Source: BMS3ABIN04 sp965554225
Lineage (GTDB): Bacteria > Bacteroidota > Ignavibacteria > Ignavibacteriales > Melioribacteraceae
Assembly (NCBI GenBank): GCA_965554225.1
Contig: CBEVZC010000001.1
Location: forward strand, 9,419 to 73,418
Direction: 5' to 3'
DNA length: 64,000 nucleotides
Below, piece by piece: positions 24,469-34,272 of the stretch (positions are counted from its first letter, which is position 1; the number at the start of each line of letters is the position of its first letter). The translations under genes and the position numbers were made by a program. The notes under the pieces are model-generated. The model searched no databases. It had not been told where the DNA came from and worked only from the letters and a program-made list of their open reading frames with translations.

Positions 24469-25302
24469 ATGCATATAGAAAAAAAAGTATTGCCATTTCT
24501 GATTTTAATGAGTTTGTTTATTCAAAACGGCTGCAATAATATCCCAAACGATATTGTAGAACTAAAAAATGTAGATTATAAAGTTGTTAAAATTTCTGCA
24601 CCTGATACTTTGGTTTACAATCCAAGTGATTCTTCCTTTACTTCCTCTTTATCCATTGAAAATACGGAAACAGTAAAGAAAGTCTGGTTTTCTATCTCCA
24701 CTTTAGACGGAACTGACTTTTTAAAAGAGAATGTAGTTATGTCAGACAATGGAGACACACAGGGGAGCGGGGATAAAATTAAGGATGATGGAATTTATTC
24801 AGGTAAAACAATACTTGGAAAAAATATTAATAGTGCAAAATATGAAGTTGATTATTTTATAGAGGATAACATTCGGAAAGCTCCGGAAAATATTGTAAAA
24901 GTTGGGATCAAAGAATTTTATTTCCAAAGCGCTGTTAGTAATTCGGCGCCGGTATTAAGTGATTTATCTATGCCGGATAGTGTTAATAGAGGAGAATCAT
25001 TTATTTTCTCAATAAAAGTTGACGATGTAAACGGGTTGACGGATATTGCCGGCGTTTATTTTGAGCTTTATAGACCGGATAGCACTATTGTAAATACAGG
25101 TTCCGGCGATACAAAATTCCCAATGTTTGATGATGGAAATGTAAGCCAATCAGGTGATGAAACTGCGGGAGATGGAATCTATTCGTTGAAAAACAGTTTC
25201 GTTTCAACTTCGCAAACCGGTCTTTGGCGTTTTGAGTTTAGAGCTTTTGATAGAGCGCATGCATTAAGTAATTCTATTACTAAAAAATTGTTGGTAAAAT
25301 GA
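24469..25302 (+). CDS. Probable lipoprotein with two choice-of-anchor/Ig-like domains
   Basis: A 277-residue protein with an N-terminal hydrophobic segment ending at a Cys (LFIQNGC, a weak lipobox), so probably lipid-anchored. Two similar beta domains follow, each with an acidic Gly-Asp turn: DNGDTQGSGDKIKDDGIYSG and DDGNVSQSGDETAGDGIYSL, a pattern seen in choice-of-anchor type extracellular domains that may bind calcium. It overlaps the next gene by ATGA, and likely works with the secreted propeller protein and the PorV-like pair. Confidence 0.7.
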   Translation: MHIEKKVLPFLILMSLFIQNGCNNIPNDIVELKNVDYKVVKISAPDTLVYNPSDSSFTSSLSIENTETVKKVWFSISTLDGTDFLKENVVMSDNGDTQGSGDKIKDDGIYSGKTILGKNINSAKYEVDYFIEDNIRKAPENIVKVGIKEFYFQSAVSNSAPVLSDLSMPDSVNRGESFIFSIKVDDVNGLTDIAGVYFELYRPDSTIVNTGSGDTKFPMFDDGNVSQSGDETAGDGIYSLKNSFVSTSQTGLWRFEFRAFDRAHALSNSITKKLLVK

Positions 25303-26861
25303 AGAAATATTTAATTGTTTCTTTTTTGTTTGGACTGCTTTCTATCAGTATTGCACAAACAATTCCTAAAAATTATACAATCAACAAAAAAGGATTCGCT
25401 AAAATTTCCGATTCAACGCCAAATAGTAATTCCGTTGAATATATTGAATTTGATAAAGACACAGTTTGGGTCGGTACGGGCGGCGGGCTTAGCAAATCGA
25501 CCGATGCCGGTAAATCCTGGACAAATATAACATTTGGCGAAGAAGGAATTTCGGCACTTAAAATACATAACGATACAGTTTGGTGTGCTACTTGGCATGC
25601 AGTAGATATTTCGGGAGAGGTTCTGCCTGTTGGGAGTGGCCTGCACTATTCTGCAGATGGCGGAAAGAATTGGGTTGATATTCCTCAACCGGTCGATGCA
25701 TCGGATGATTCTTCGGTGGCGTATGGGATAAATACCATAAGGGCTTTGCCAATTACTGCGAAAGAAAATAATTTTACACAGTCCTTTGCATTTACAAGAA
25801 ATACTATTTGGATTGCATCATTTGCAGGTGAATTGAGGAAAAGCAATGATAACGGTAAGACTTGGGAAAGAGTTGTTTTACCTCCTGACTATCTAGATGA
25901 AATTAAACCGACGGATACTTTGAATTTTACTCTTTCTCCGTCCGGAGGAAATTTGGGATTTGAGAGTAACCTTAACCATCGAGTATTTGCTATCAGCGCT
26001 ATAAATGATTCTACTTTATATGTTGGTACGGCAAACGGAATAAATAAATCGACGGATAATGGTATTAGCTGGGTTAAGTTTAACCATCAAAATCAAACAA
26101 ATTCTATTAGCGGTAATTTTATTCTTGATATTGAATATGATTATGCAAACAGTACTATTTGGGCAGCAACATGGAAAGCAAATGATCAAGATGAATTTTA
26201 TGGCGTGAGCTCTTCTAATGACGGGGGCAAAAGTTGGCAGACATATCTTGCAGGAGAAAGATGCCATAGTTTTTCCGTGTCAAACGAAACTGCCGATATT
26301 TTTGCTGCAACGGAAAATGGTGTATTTAGAACACGCGATAATGGAATTTCGTGGATTGCAGCGCCTGAAATGATTGACGATTTAACGAAGTCAGCTATCA
26401 AAACTAAAAAATTTAGAGCTGTGGGATTCAGAAAGATTGATAGTAAAACAAATGATATTTGGTTCGGTTCCGAAAAAGGTCTTGCAAAATTAAGAGAAAC
26501 CGGCGGAATTTGGGAAGGGAAGTGGACGGTCTTTCTTGCTTCTCCGGCTTCCGGTTCGGCTAGTGAAAGTTTTGCATTCCCCAATCCTTTTTCGCCGGAT
26601 GAAGAAAGTTTAAGATTTAAGTATAATACAAACAATGAATCGAAAGAAGTAACAATTAGAATTTTTGACTTTAGTATGAATTTGGTTAGAACAGTTGTAC
26701 AAAATGTAACAAGAAGGATTAGTCCAAACGATACGCCATCGGATTTTTGGGACGGAAGAGATGAGAACGGAGTTATTGTTCCGAATGGTGTTTATTTTTA
26801 TAGAATTGATATAGGTTCGAATCAGCAGCCAATATTTGGTAAGATAATAGTTTTAATGTAA
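25299..26861 (+). CDS. Secreted Asp-box beta-propeller with T9SS/FlgD-like C-terminal domain
   Basis: A 520-residue exported protein with a signal peptide (YLIVSFLFGLLSISIAQ). Asp-box (BNR) motifs recur through the propeller: STDAGKSW, SADGGKNW, SNDNGKTW, STDNGISW, SNDGGKSW and TRDNGISW, as in sialidases and photosystem assembly factor-like proteins; no sialidase catalytic set was recognised. The C-terminus (FAFPNPFSPDEESLRF, VTIRIFDFSMNLVRTV, FWDGRDENGVIVPNGVYFYRI) is a FlgD-Ig-like sorting tail. Second gene of a four-gene set with two PorV-like proteins. Confidence 0.83.
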   Translation: MKKYLIVSFLFGLLSISIAQTIPKNYTINKKGFAKISDSTPNSNSVEYIEFDKDTVWVGTGGGLSKSTDAGKSWTNITFGEEGISALKIHNDTVWCATWHAVDISGEVLPVGSGLHYSADGGKNWVDIPQPVDASDDSSVAYGINTIRALPITAKENNFTQSFAFTRNTIWIASFAGELRKSNDNGKTWERVVLPPDYLDEIKPTDTLNFTLSPSGGNLGFESNLNHRVFAISAINDSTLYVGTANGINKSTDNGISWVKFNHQNQTNSISGNFILDIEYDYANSTIWAATWKANDQDEFYGVSSSNDGGKSWQTYLAGERCHSFSVSNETADIFAATENGVFRTRDNGISWIAAPEMIDDLTKSAIKTKKFRAVGFRKIDSKTNDIWFGSEKGLAKLRETGGIWEGKWTVFLASPASGSASESFAFPNPFSPDEESLRFKYNTNNESKEVTIRIFDFSMNLVRTVVQNVTRRISPNDTPSDFWDGRDENGVIVPNGVYFYRIDIGSNQQPIFGKIIVLM

Positions 26862-26881
26862 TCTTTAGATAAGGTAAAGAC

Positions 26882-27883
26882 TTGAAAAAGAGCATACTGA
26901 TACTTTTAATATTTTCGGGAATTATATTTGCCCAATCTCAGTTTAGCGGTATAAACAGCAGACCCGGTGCATTTAGCAGAATGGGTTTTGGTGCACGAGG
27001 AATGAGCATGGGAAATGCAATGTCTGCTGTAAGGGAAGGCAATTTGGTTTCGTATTATAATCCCGCTCTCTCTGTTTTTCAGAAAGGGAATTTATTTCAA
27101 GTCGGGTACGGCATCTTATCTCTCGATCGTTCGCTTAATTTTTTAAATTATACAAAAAGATTTCAATTCGGGAAGAAGGGAAATAATTCGAATGTTAACA
27201 ATAAATCGAGCTTTGCCGGATTGAGTATTGGACTTATCAATTCCGGTGTAAGTAATATTGACGGGCGCGACGGCTCCGGAAATAAACTGGGAGATTTATC
27301 CACTTCCGAAAATCAGTTCTTTATAAGTTTTGCAAAAAGATTTTCTACTAAACTTGCTTTTGGTATTAGTCTTAAATTTTACCATTATAAATTATTCGAA
27401 GATATCTCATCCTCCGGTTTGGGATTGGATATTGGCGCTTTGTACCTGCTCAATAAAAACATCACTCTTTCATTTGTGCTTTCTGATTTAAATACTAAAT
27501 ATAAATGGGATACTAGTTCGATATACGGGCAGAGTGGAAATACGAGCATAGATAAATTTCCACTGCTGAAAAAAATTGGTATTTCCTATATGATAAAAAA
27601 TCCTAATATTATTGCTGCAATTGAGTTTGAAAGCAGTAACACAGGGACTAATTATTTACGAGGCGGAATTGAATACAATATTCATACTAATTTATATTTG
27701 CGCGCAGGTTTAGATAAATTAAACTTTAGTAATTTCAGCGCTCCGGTCAGACCCTCGCTTGGGTTTTCTTATTTATACCGGCAAGATGATTGGACGCTCG
27801 GATTTGATTACACATTTGTTTACGAACCTTATTCTCTTTTTAATGACCAACACGTACTTGGTTTGACATTCAATTTTAATTAA
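26882..27883 (+). CDS. PorV/PorQ family outer-membrane protein
   Basis: A 333-residue barrel-type protein beginning at TTG 26882 after AAGG. Signal peptide (SILILLIFSGIIFAQ), then the family-typical PGAFSRMGFGARGMSMGNAMSA, SYYNPALSVFQ, LSIGLINSGV and a strand-rich rest ending DYTFVYEPYSLFNDQHVLGLTFNFN. PorV-type proteins act in the type IX system, where PorV carries cargo at the outer membrane. Its closeness to a cargo gene fits that role; specific function is inferred. Confidence 0.82.
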   Translation: MKKSILILLIFSGIIFAQSQFSGINSRPGAFSRMGFGARGMSMGNAMSAVREGNLVSYYNPALSVFQKGNLFQVGYGILSLDRSLNFLNYTKRFQFGKKGNNSNVNNKSSFAGLSIGLINSGVSNIDGRDGSGNKLGDLSTSENQFFISFAKRFSTKLAFGISLKFYHYKLFEDISSSGLGLDIGALYLLNKNITLSFVLSDLNTKYKWDTSSIYGQSGNTSIDKFPLLKKIGISYMIKNPNIIAAIEFESSNTGTNYLRGGIEYNIHTNLYLRAGLDKLNFSNFSAPVRPSLGFSYLYRQDDWTLGFDYTFVYEPYSLFNDQHVLGLTFNFN

Positions 27884-27892
27884 TTTGAAGAT

Positions 27893-28804
27893 ATGATTAA
27901 AAAAATAAAATACCCGGTTTTGCTTTTAATGATTGTTTCAGCTTCCGTTTTTGCACAGGGAGCGGGCAATACAGGTTTATCGTTTTTAAAGATCGGTTTT
28001 GGCGCCAGAAATTTGGCGATGGGAGATCTGGGCGTTACTTCCGCCAACGATTTAACTGCACTGTATTATAATCCTGCTCTGCTTTCACAAGCTGAAACGG
28101 GTCAAATATTTATAACGCATAATGAATGGATACAGGACGTTAAGAGCGAGCTGCTCGGTGCGAACTTTTCCATATTCGGACTTCCTTTTGCAATTGGTTT
28201 AAATACTACTTCCGTTTCTGGTTTTGAAATTAGAACCAAACCTACTCAACAGCCGGACGCAACTTTTAATGTTTATTATTTTTACGGAAGCCTTTCAACC
28301 GCCTTTAACGTGATTAAAAATCTTTCGGCAGGGCTTACCATAAAGTATTTGAATGAGAATATTCTGTCCGACGAAGCTTCGGGTTTAGGCTTTGATATTG
28401 GACTGCATTATAAAGATATAATTCCCGGATTAAATGCCGGAGCGGCAATTCGTAACCTCGGATCGATGAATCAGCTGAGGAATCAATCAACAAAACTACC
28501 TGTTGATTTAAGAGCCGGCTTGGGTTACAATTTTCGATCGGATAAGTTAAACTCAATAGTAACTATAACCGGCGGTGTGCAAAAATATACTGAAGCTAAC
28601 GATACTCATTTCCTTTTTGGTTCGGAAGTATTGTGCAATAAGCTTTTCGCATTAAGACTGGGTTATATGACCGGTTATGAATCGAAAGGCATTACGGCAG
28701 GCGCAGGTGTTTTGTGGAATAAATTAAATTTTGATTATGCCTTTACACCATTCGATTTTGGTTTGGGCAGCTCACATACAATTTCTTTAATGTATACTTT
28801 CTAA
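27893..28804 (+). CDS. PorV/PorQ family outer-membrane protein, second copy
   Basis: A 303-residue homologue of the preceding gene, nine bases downstream. Signal peptide (LLLMIVSASVFAQ), LSFLKIGFGARNLAMGDLGVTS, ALYYNPALLSQ, AIGLNTTSVSGF, GLGFDIGLHYK and a terminal HTISLMYTF are PorV/UPF0164-like. The motif spacing is close enough to the upstream protein to suggest tandem duplication, though the two have diverged strongly. Confidence 0.85.
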   Translation: MIKKIKYPVLLLMIVSASVFAQGAGNTGLSFLKIGFGARNLAMGDLGVTSANDLTALYYNPALLSQAETGQIFITHNEWIQDVKSELLGANFSIFGLPFAIGLNTTSVSGFEIRTKPTQQPDATFNVYYFYGSLSTAFNVIKNLSAGLTIKYLNENILSDEASGLGFDIGLHYKDIIPGLNAGAAIRNLGSMNQLRNQSTKLPVDLRAGLGYNFRSDKLNSIVTITGGVQKYTEANDTHFLFGSEVLCNKLFALRLGYMTGYESKGITAGAGVLWNKLNFDYAFTPFDFGLGSSHTISLMYTF

Positions 28805-28911
28805 TTTAATTTATAAGTTTACTTTTCATAATTTCTGTTAATGTATTATTTTTCTTCTCTATTTAACGGCTAATTCCTTATTTTACTAACTTATAAAATT
28901 TGTATTTATAT

Positions 28912-29874
28912 ATGGAAATTATTGAATATACTAAGGAATGGAAAGAGCGATGGGATGAATTTGTTCTTAACTCCAGCAACGGAACGATGTTCCAAATGCA
29001 GAAATTTTTCGATTATCATGAACCCGGAAAATTTAAATTTAATCATCTTGTTTTTCTGGAAAAAGGAAAAATTGCCGCATTACTTCCGGGAAGTTTATTG
29101 AAAGACGGTATCTATGAATCTCCCATCGGTGCAAGCTACGGTTCCGTTGTAGTAAAAGATATCAAATTTAAAAAGGCGATGGAGATAGTTGAAACTTTAT
29201 TAAGCTGGGGCAAAAAGAACGGAATAAAAGAATTTCTCCTCACATCGGCACCGATGATTTACGAAACGTATCCGAATCACAATCTCGATTTTGCCATGCT
29301 GTGGCAAGGGTTTAATTATCAATTGCATTATATATCCAGTGCAATAAAGCTGGAAAAAGATAGAGATATTATTTCAAGATTTTCTCCTACGATACGCCGT
29401 AATGTTAGAAAAACTTTTAAGGATGGAAATATTCACGTTGAAGTAAATGAACGATACGACGAGTTTTATCCTATTCTTATTAATAATAAAGCCAGGCATA
29501 ATGTTAAACCTACTCACTCTTACGAAGATTTAATAAAGTTAAAGAAATTAATGCCCGACAGACTGAAGCTGTTTATGGTCTACTTTAAAGATAAACCGAT
29601 CGCCGGTTCTTTAATGTTCTACCCGAATAAAAATGTGGCTCTTTGTTTTTACAATATGCTTCTGTATGATTATGTACAATATAAACCGATTCAAAGGGTA
29701 ATGTACGAAGTTGTAAAAGATGCAACCGAGTCCGGCTACAGTTATGTTGATATTGGCGTTTCGCAAGATACTTCGGCAGAGAATCCTATGACCCCGAGTA
29801 TGAGTTTGATAGATTTCAAAGAAAAGTTTGATGCCAAATCAATTATGCGCAATACACTGCAATATCGTTTTTAA
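28912..29874 (+). CDS. FemAB/GNAT-like acyltransferase
   Basis: A 320-residue protein starting at ATG 28912 (a TTG at 28900 is possible). The pattern resembles FemAB/BioF2-like GNAT proteins: a first half with WDEFVLNSSNGTMFQMQKFFDYH and IGASYGSVVV, and a second half with FSPTIRRNVRKTFKDG, MVYFKDKPIAGSLMFY and YSYVDIGVSQDT. Such enzymes transfer an amino acid or acyl group in cell-wall or polysaccharide synthesis. The next two genes are glycosyltransferases, which supports an envelope role. Substrate unknown. Confidence 0.78.
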   Translation: MEIIEYTKEWKERWDEFVLNSSNGTMFQMQKFFDYHEPGKFKFNHLVFLEKGKIAALLPGSLLKDGIYESPIGASYGSVVVKDIKFKKAMEIVETLLSWGKKNGIKEFLLTSAPMIYETYPNHNLDFAMLWQGFNYQLHYISSAIKLEKDRDIISRFSPTIRRNVRKTFKDGNIHVEVNERYDEFYPILINNKARHNVKPTHSYEDLIKLKKLMPDRLKLFMVYFKDKPIAGSLMFYPNKNVALCFYNMLLYDYVQYKPIQRVMYEVVKDATESGYSYVDIGVSQDTSAENPMTPSMSLIDFKEKFDAKSIMRNTLQYRF

Positions 29875-29889
29875 TAACAAAGAATAGTC

Positions 29890-31008
29890 ATGCCACAAAC
29901 TAAGACTGCTTGCATAACATTTCTCGGTAATCCGAATCTTGATTCCAGATTGGTTAATCTTACAAGGTCCTTGCGCAGCGAAGGAATGCGAGTTAAAGTT
30001 ATTGGTTTCGATTGGCAAAGTGACAATTTTAAGAGTATTGAAAGTGATGTATCCATATTTAAACTTTCTAAGCAAAAATTTTCTTTAATGTTCTATTTTA
30101 ATTTCATCAAAATTTTATTTTCTCAGCTTACAAAAATAAAAGCAGATTATTATTTCGCAGAAGATATTTACGTCTTACCTATTACTCACTTATTTTCTAA
30201 ATTGCGAAAAGCCAAATTATACTACAATAGCAGAGAACTATATTCCCATATTGGAGGATTAAGGAGAAAGAAAAAAGCTCAATGGGCAATTAGTATTGTC
30301 GAAAAAATTTTTATTAAAAAACCAGCTTATGTGTTAACTACCGGTGAAATGGATGCAACTTACTTGGAAAAAATTTACGGAATTACCAATACTTTGGTTT
30401 TAAGAAATTTACCCTCTTACAAAAAGCCGACCGGTATTGTCAATTATAAAAAATTGTTTAACTTGCCAGAAAATAGGAAAATTATTCTCTACCAAGGTGT
30501 TCTGCTTGAAGGAAGAGGAATTTCGCTAACTTTGAAAGCTCTTGTTCATTTGCCCTATGTTGACTTTGTTATTTTAGGTGAGGGAGTTTTCAGAAGTAAA
30601 TACGAAGAAGAAGCCAAAAAATTAAACATTTGGGATAGAACTCATTTCTTAGGTGCAATTAAGCATGAAGAACTTATAAACTACACAGCCGGGGCGGATA
30701 TTGGTTTAGCATTGATAGAAAATATTAGTCTTAGTTATTATTACGCTCTGCCGAACAAATTATTTGAATATATAATTGCCGGAATACCCGTATTGGTTAC
30801 GGAACTTCCTCAAATGGAAAGAATAGTAAAAGAATATAATGTTGGTGAAGTTCTGCCGGATGAAACTGCCGTCGGGTTAAGTGAAATTTTAATAAAAATG
30901 TTTAAAGAAGAAGAATTGATGCGGAACTATAAAGAAAATTGTATAAAAGCCGCAAAAGAATTGAACTGGGAAGTTGAATTTAACAATGTTAAAAATTTAC
31001 TTCTCTAA
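29890..31008 (+). CDS. Family 4 glycosyltransferase
   Basis: A 372-residue GT-B type enzyme of the GT4 group. The C-terminal domain shows KIILYQGVLLEGRGISLTLKAL, FVILGEGVFRSKYEEEAKKL, DRTHFLGAIKHEELINY, DIGLALIENISLSYYYALPNKLFEYI with the nucleotide-sugar EX7E-like region, and GIPVLVTELPQMERIV. The N-terminal half is Rossmann-like. It follows the GNAT-like gene by 15 bases and precedes a GT9 gene by 5. Confidence 0.87.
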   Translation: MPQTKTACITFLGNPNLDSRLVNLTRSLRSEGMRVKVIGFDWQSDNFKSIESDVSIFKLSKQKFSLMFYFNFIKILFSQLTKIKADYYFAEDIYVLPITHLFSKLRKAKLYYNSRELYSHIGGLRRKKKAQWAISIVEKIFIKKPAYVLTTGEMDATYLEKIYGITNTLVLRNLPSYKKPTGIVNYKKLFNLPENRKIILYQGVLLEGRGISLTLKALVHLPYVDFVILGEGVFRSKYEEEAKKLNIWDRTHFLGAIKHEELINYTAGADIGLALIENISLSYYYALPNKLFEYIIAGIPVLVTELPQMERIVKEYNVGEVLPDETAVGLSEILIKMFKEEELMRNYKENCIKAAKELNWEVEFNNVKNLLL

Positions 31009-31013
31009 AGTTT

Positions 31014-32033
31014 ATGAAACAAAAAAGAATACTTATTGTCAGACCCGATCGTATTGGTGATGTTGTACTTTCAACACCTTTGCCTTGCGAAATAAAAAAG
31101 CAATTTCCGAATAGTTTTATTGCAGTTCTTGTAAGAAAATATACCGAAGCCATTTACCAACATAACCCTTACGTTGATAAAATTTTACTTATTGATGATT
31201 TATCAGCTGATTCAAAAAATTACTTCTGGAGTAAAGTTAAAGAAATTCATTCTTATAAATTTACTCATGCTCTAATGTTATTACCGAATGAAAAAATAAA
31301 TTATATATTATTCTTTGCGGGAATAAGAAAACGGATCGGTGTCGGTACTAAATTATACCAATTCATAACCGGAGTAAAGGGAGTTGGTAGGAATAAATAC
31401 GTACCATTGCGGCATGAAGCAGATTACTCGATGGACTTAGCTAGAGCAATCGGTATAAAGACAAACGATTTATCACCTGAAATTTATTTAACCGAAAGTG
31501 AACAAAAAAGAACTACGGAAATTAAAAATAATTTATTAAACGGGAAGAAATATTTAATTGGGGTTCATTCTACGAGTGGTAATTCTGCTCCCAATTGGAA
31601 ACCTGAAGTTTATTGTAATTTAATTAAAGATTTACAAAACCGTGAAGATGCAAAAGTTGTTATAACTGATTTCAATATGCCTAATGTAATTAAAACAAAT
31701 TGTAATGTTGATTCTATAAATGAAGGAAATAACTTGAGAGATACAATAATCAATCTTTCAACTTTAGATTTACTCGTTTCGGCAAGTACGGGACCCATGC
31801 ATATTGCAGCTGCATTGAAAGTAAAGACGGTTTCTTTATTTTGTCCGTTGACCGCTTGTTCTCCAAAACTTTGGGGACCGATGGGAAACGAAAATAAAGT
31901 TATATTACCGGCTGAAAATTATTGTGAAAATTTTTGTCCCGGTGATCCTAAAAAATGTGATTATAACGGCGAAAAGGGAATCAGTGTTCAGCAAGTAATA
32001 AACAATATTAATTTGCTGCTTCATTTTAATTAG
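31014..32033 (+). CDS. Family 9 glycosyltransferase (heptosyltransferase-like)
   Basis: A 339-residue GT9 enzyme: ILIVRPDRIGDVVLSTPLPCEIK at the start, LIGVHSTSGNSAPNWKPEVYCNLI in the middle, and LLVSASTGPMHIAAALKVKTVSLFCPL in the donor-binding part. These match ADP-heptose:LPS heptosyltransferases. A Cys-rich tail (YCENFCPGDPKKC) is typical for many members. It ends 31 bases before the SRP RNA and probably acts in surface polysaccharide synthesis. Confidence 0.89.
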   Translation: MKQKRILIVRPDRIGDVVLSTPLPCEIKKQFPNSFIAVLVRKYTEAIYQHNPYVDKILLIDDLSADSKNYFWSKVKEIHSYKFTHALMLLPNEKINYILFFAGIRKRIGVGTKLYQFITGVKGVGRNKYVPLRHEADYSMDLARAIGIKTNDLSPEIYLTESEQKRTTEIKNNLLNGKKYLIGVHSTSGNSAPNWKPEVYCNLIKDLQNREDAKVVITDFNMPNVIKTNCNVDSINEGNNLRDTIINLSTLDLLVSASTGPMHIAAALKVKTVSLFCPLTACSPKLWGPMGNENKVILPAENYCENFCPGDPKKCDYNGEKGISVQQVINNINLLLHFN

Positions 32034-32041
32034 AAGATTTA

Positions 32042-32049
32042 TATATTTG
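32042..32049 (+). promoter_or_regulatory. Possible -7 element upstream of ffs
   Basis: TATATTTG matches the Bacteroidota -7 consensus TAnnTTTG exactly and lies 15 bases before the first paired base of the SRP RNA. The -33 region shows TTC rather than TTG at the expected distance, so the call is tentative. Confidence 0.4.
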
Positions 32050-32064
32050 TCCCTTAAAATTTTT

Positions 32065-32156
<92 letters not shown>

Positions 32157-32329
32157 ATTTTGTTTTTTTACTTTTAATCCCAATCTTAATCTTAATCATG
32201 CTCTTTCTCTAAACACGATTAAAAATTATTGTTTAATTTTCTATCCCTCAGCAGGTGGATTTAAAATCTTCAATTATCTATTCACAATTTTTTAGTAATA
32301 TTTTTCTTTTAATTATAATTTCTCAACTT

Positions 32330-32337
32330 TATATTTG
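32330..32337 (+). promoter_or_regulatory. Possible -7 element upstream of the NhaC-type antiporter
   Basis: TATATTTG again matches TAnnTTTG, 35 bases before the start codon, in a suitable place for a promoter between ffs and the antiporter gene. No clear TTG was found at -33. Confidence 0.35.
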
Positions 32338-32372
32338 TTTTTAACATTTCAAACGAACGCACTATACAGATA

Positions 32373-34232
32373 TTGATAAAAAAAATTATTTTTATATTGC
32401 TGGTTTTATCTTCAATTAGCTCGGCTCAAAAAGTTGAATTGCCTGCCTTTTCTTTAAGCGGAATCAAGACCCATATTAAAATTACCGGTATTGATGAATC
32501 GGTCAATAGTGTTTGGATTAGTTTAATTCATAATTCACAGGTTCAAAACATTAAATTATCTGTACGTGATTCTCAGGTTGATACCTCAATAGTAATTCCA
32601 AAAGCCGGGAATTACAAAGTTCAAGTGAATATACTAAGAAATTATCAGCACAAAATTAAAGTACTTCCGGGTTGGCTAAGTATTGTTCCTCCTTTACTCG
32701 CAATTTTATTGGCTTTAATAATTCGGCAAGTGCTAGTTTCTCTTCTTGCTGGTATTTATGTGGGCGCAATTTTTATTTATGATTTTAATCCGTTTACTGC
32801 TTTATTACGGCTCGGCGATACGATAATTCTCAATGTTTTGGTAGATTCAGACCACATGTACGTAATTGTATTTACATTATTGATTGGAGGTGTAGTAGGG
32901 ATAATCTCCCGGAACGGTGGAACAGCCGGGCTGGCAAATGAGATAACAAAATTGGCAAAAACTGCTAAATCGGGAATGATTGCCAGTTGGTTAATGGGAG
33001 TTGTTATTTTCTTTGATGATTACGCAAACTCGCTGATTATCGGTAATATGATGCGACCGATTACCGATAAACTAAAAATTTCCCGCGAAAAACTTTCGTA
33101 CATTGTTGATTCTACAGCCGCACCGGTTGCGAGTATCGTTATTATTAGTACATGGATTGGATATGAACTTGGACTGATAAATGAAGGATTGAAAGCCATC
33201 GGATCAGCGGAGAATGCTTATGACGTGTTTCTTAAAACAATTCCGTACCGGTTTTATCCTATTGCAGCAATATTTTTTGTCTTTCTTACTTCTTACTTAC
33301 AGAGAGATTTTGGTCCGATGTTTAAAGCCGAAAAAAGAGCAAGGACAACCGGAAAACTAGTTGGTGACGGAGTTGAAGTAAAGAGTCTGATAAATGATAA
33401 TGAGAGATTACCAAGTAAAAAGCATGCGAAATGGATAAATGGTGTTGTGCCTATTCTTGTTATTCTGCTCGGTACAATTGCCGGTTTATTTTATACAGGA
33501 TATTTAAGTTTGGCAGCAAATGGTATAACAGATTATTCAATCCAAAATTTAATTAGCCATTCGGATTCTTTTAAGTCCTTGCTTTGGGCAAGCTTCGGGG
33601 CTGCGATTGTTGCCGTAATTATGACCGTCTCACAAAAAATATTAAACTTACATGAATCGGTGGAAGCTTGGCACAAAGGTGTCCAATCTATGTTGTTTGC
33701 AGTTATCATTTTGGTTTTTGCATGGGGTATAAGCAAAATGACCGTTGATCTAAAAACAGCAGATTATATAATTTCAATTTTGAGTGATTCTATGAATCCA
33801 AGACTTTTACCGGTTTTGGTTTTTATTATTTGCGGGGGAATAAGTTTTGCAACCGGTACAAGTTGGGGAACAATGGCTATTGTTATGCCTATCGTAATTC
33901 CACTTGCTTCGGAAGTCTCAAAAATTTCCGGCTTGTCACCGGTCGATACAACAATAATTATTCATGGTGTAATCAGCTCCGTTTTAGCAGGTTCTGTTTG
34001 GGGTGATCATTGTTCACCGATAGCCGATACAACTATTCTAAGCTCTATGGCTTCACAATGCAATCATATCGATCACGTTCGTACTCAGTTACCGTATGCA
34101 TTGGCTGTGGGAAGTGTTACTATGGTTTTAGGAGATTTTCTTACTGCATATGGACTGAATCCATTTATAGCAATATTACTAATCTTTGCAGCTCTTTATG
34201 GAATTTTAATGTTGGTTGGAAAAAAGGTATAG
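32373..34232 (+). CDS. NhaC-family Na+/H+ antiporter with extracytoplasmic N-terminal domain
   Basis: A 619-residue transporter beginning at TTG 32373. The N-terminus has a signal-like helix (KIIFILLVLSSISSAQ) and about 80 residues of beta-rich sequence before the first true transport helix (GWLSIVPPLLAILLALIIRQ). The NhaC/YfkQ core shows VVGIISRNGGTAGLANEI, WLMGVVIFFDDYANSLIIGNMMRPI, DSTAAPVASIVIISTWIGYEL and ATGTSWGTMAIVMPIVIP with GSVWGDHCSPIADTTILSS. Typical NhaC proteins lack the leading beta domain. Role: sodium export or pH homeostasis, or transport of an amino-acid-like solute. Confidence 0.86.
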   Translation: MIKKIIFILLVLSSISSAQKVELPAFSLSGIKTHIKITGIDESVNSVWISLIHNSQVQNIKLSVRDSQVDTSIVIPKAGNYKVQVNILRNYQHKIKVLPGWLSIVPPLLAILLALIIRQVLVSLLAGIYVGAIFIYDFNPFTALLRLGDTIILNVLVDSDHMYVIVFTLLIGGVVGIISRNGGTAGLANEITKLAKTAKSGMIASWLMGVVIFFDDYANSLIIGNMMRPITDKLKISREKLSYIVDSTAAPVASIVIISTWIGYELGLINEGLKAIGSAENAYDVFLKTIPYRFYPIAAIFFVFLTSYLQRDFGPMFKAEKRARTTGKLVGDGVEVKSLINDNERLPSKKHAKWINGVVPILVILLGTIAGLFYTGYLSLAANGITDYSIQNLISHSDSFKSLLWASFGAAIVAVIMTVSQKILNLHESVEAWHKGVQSMLFAVIILVFAWGISKMTVDLKTADYIISILSDSMNPRLLPVLVFIICGGISFATGTSWGTMAIVMPIVIPLASEVSKISGLSPVDTTIIIHGVISSVLAGSVWGDHCSPIADTTILSSMASQCNHIDHVRTQLPYALAVGSVTMVLGDFLTAYGLNPFIAILLIFAALYGILMLVGKKV

Positions 34233-34272
34233 GACAAAGAAAAAAGTAAAAAGACAAAAGTGCTATTTTCTC

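Noticed and set aside
25299..26861. Asp-box protein as a sialidase
   Set aside because: Only the Asp-box repeats are shared; the arginine triad and Tyr/Glu pair of sialidases were not recognised, and propellers with these repeats have many roles.
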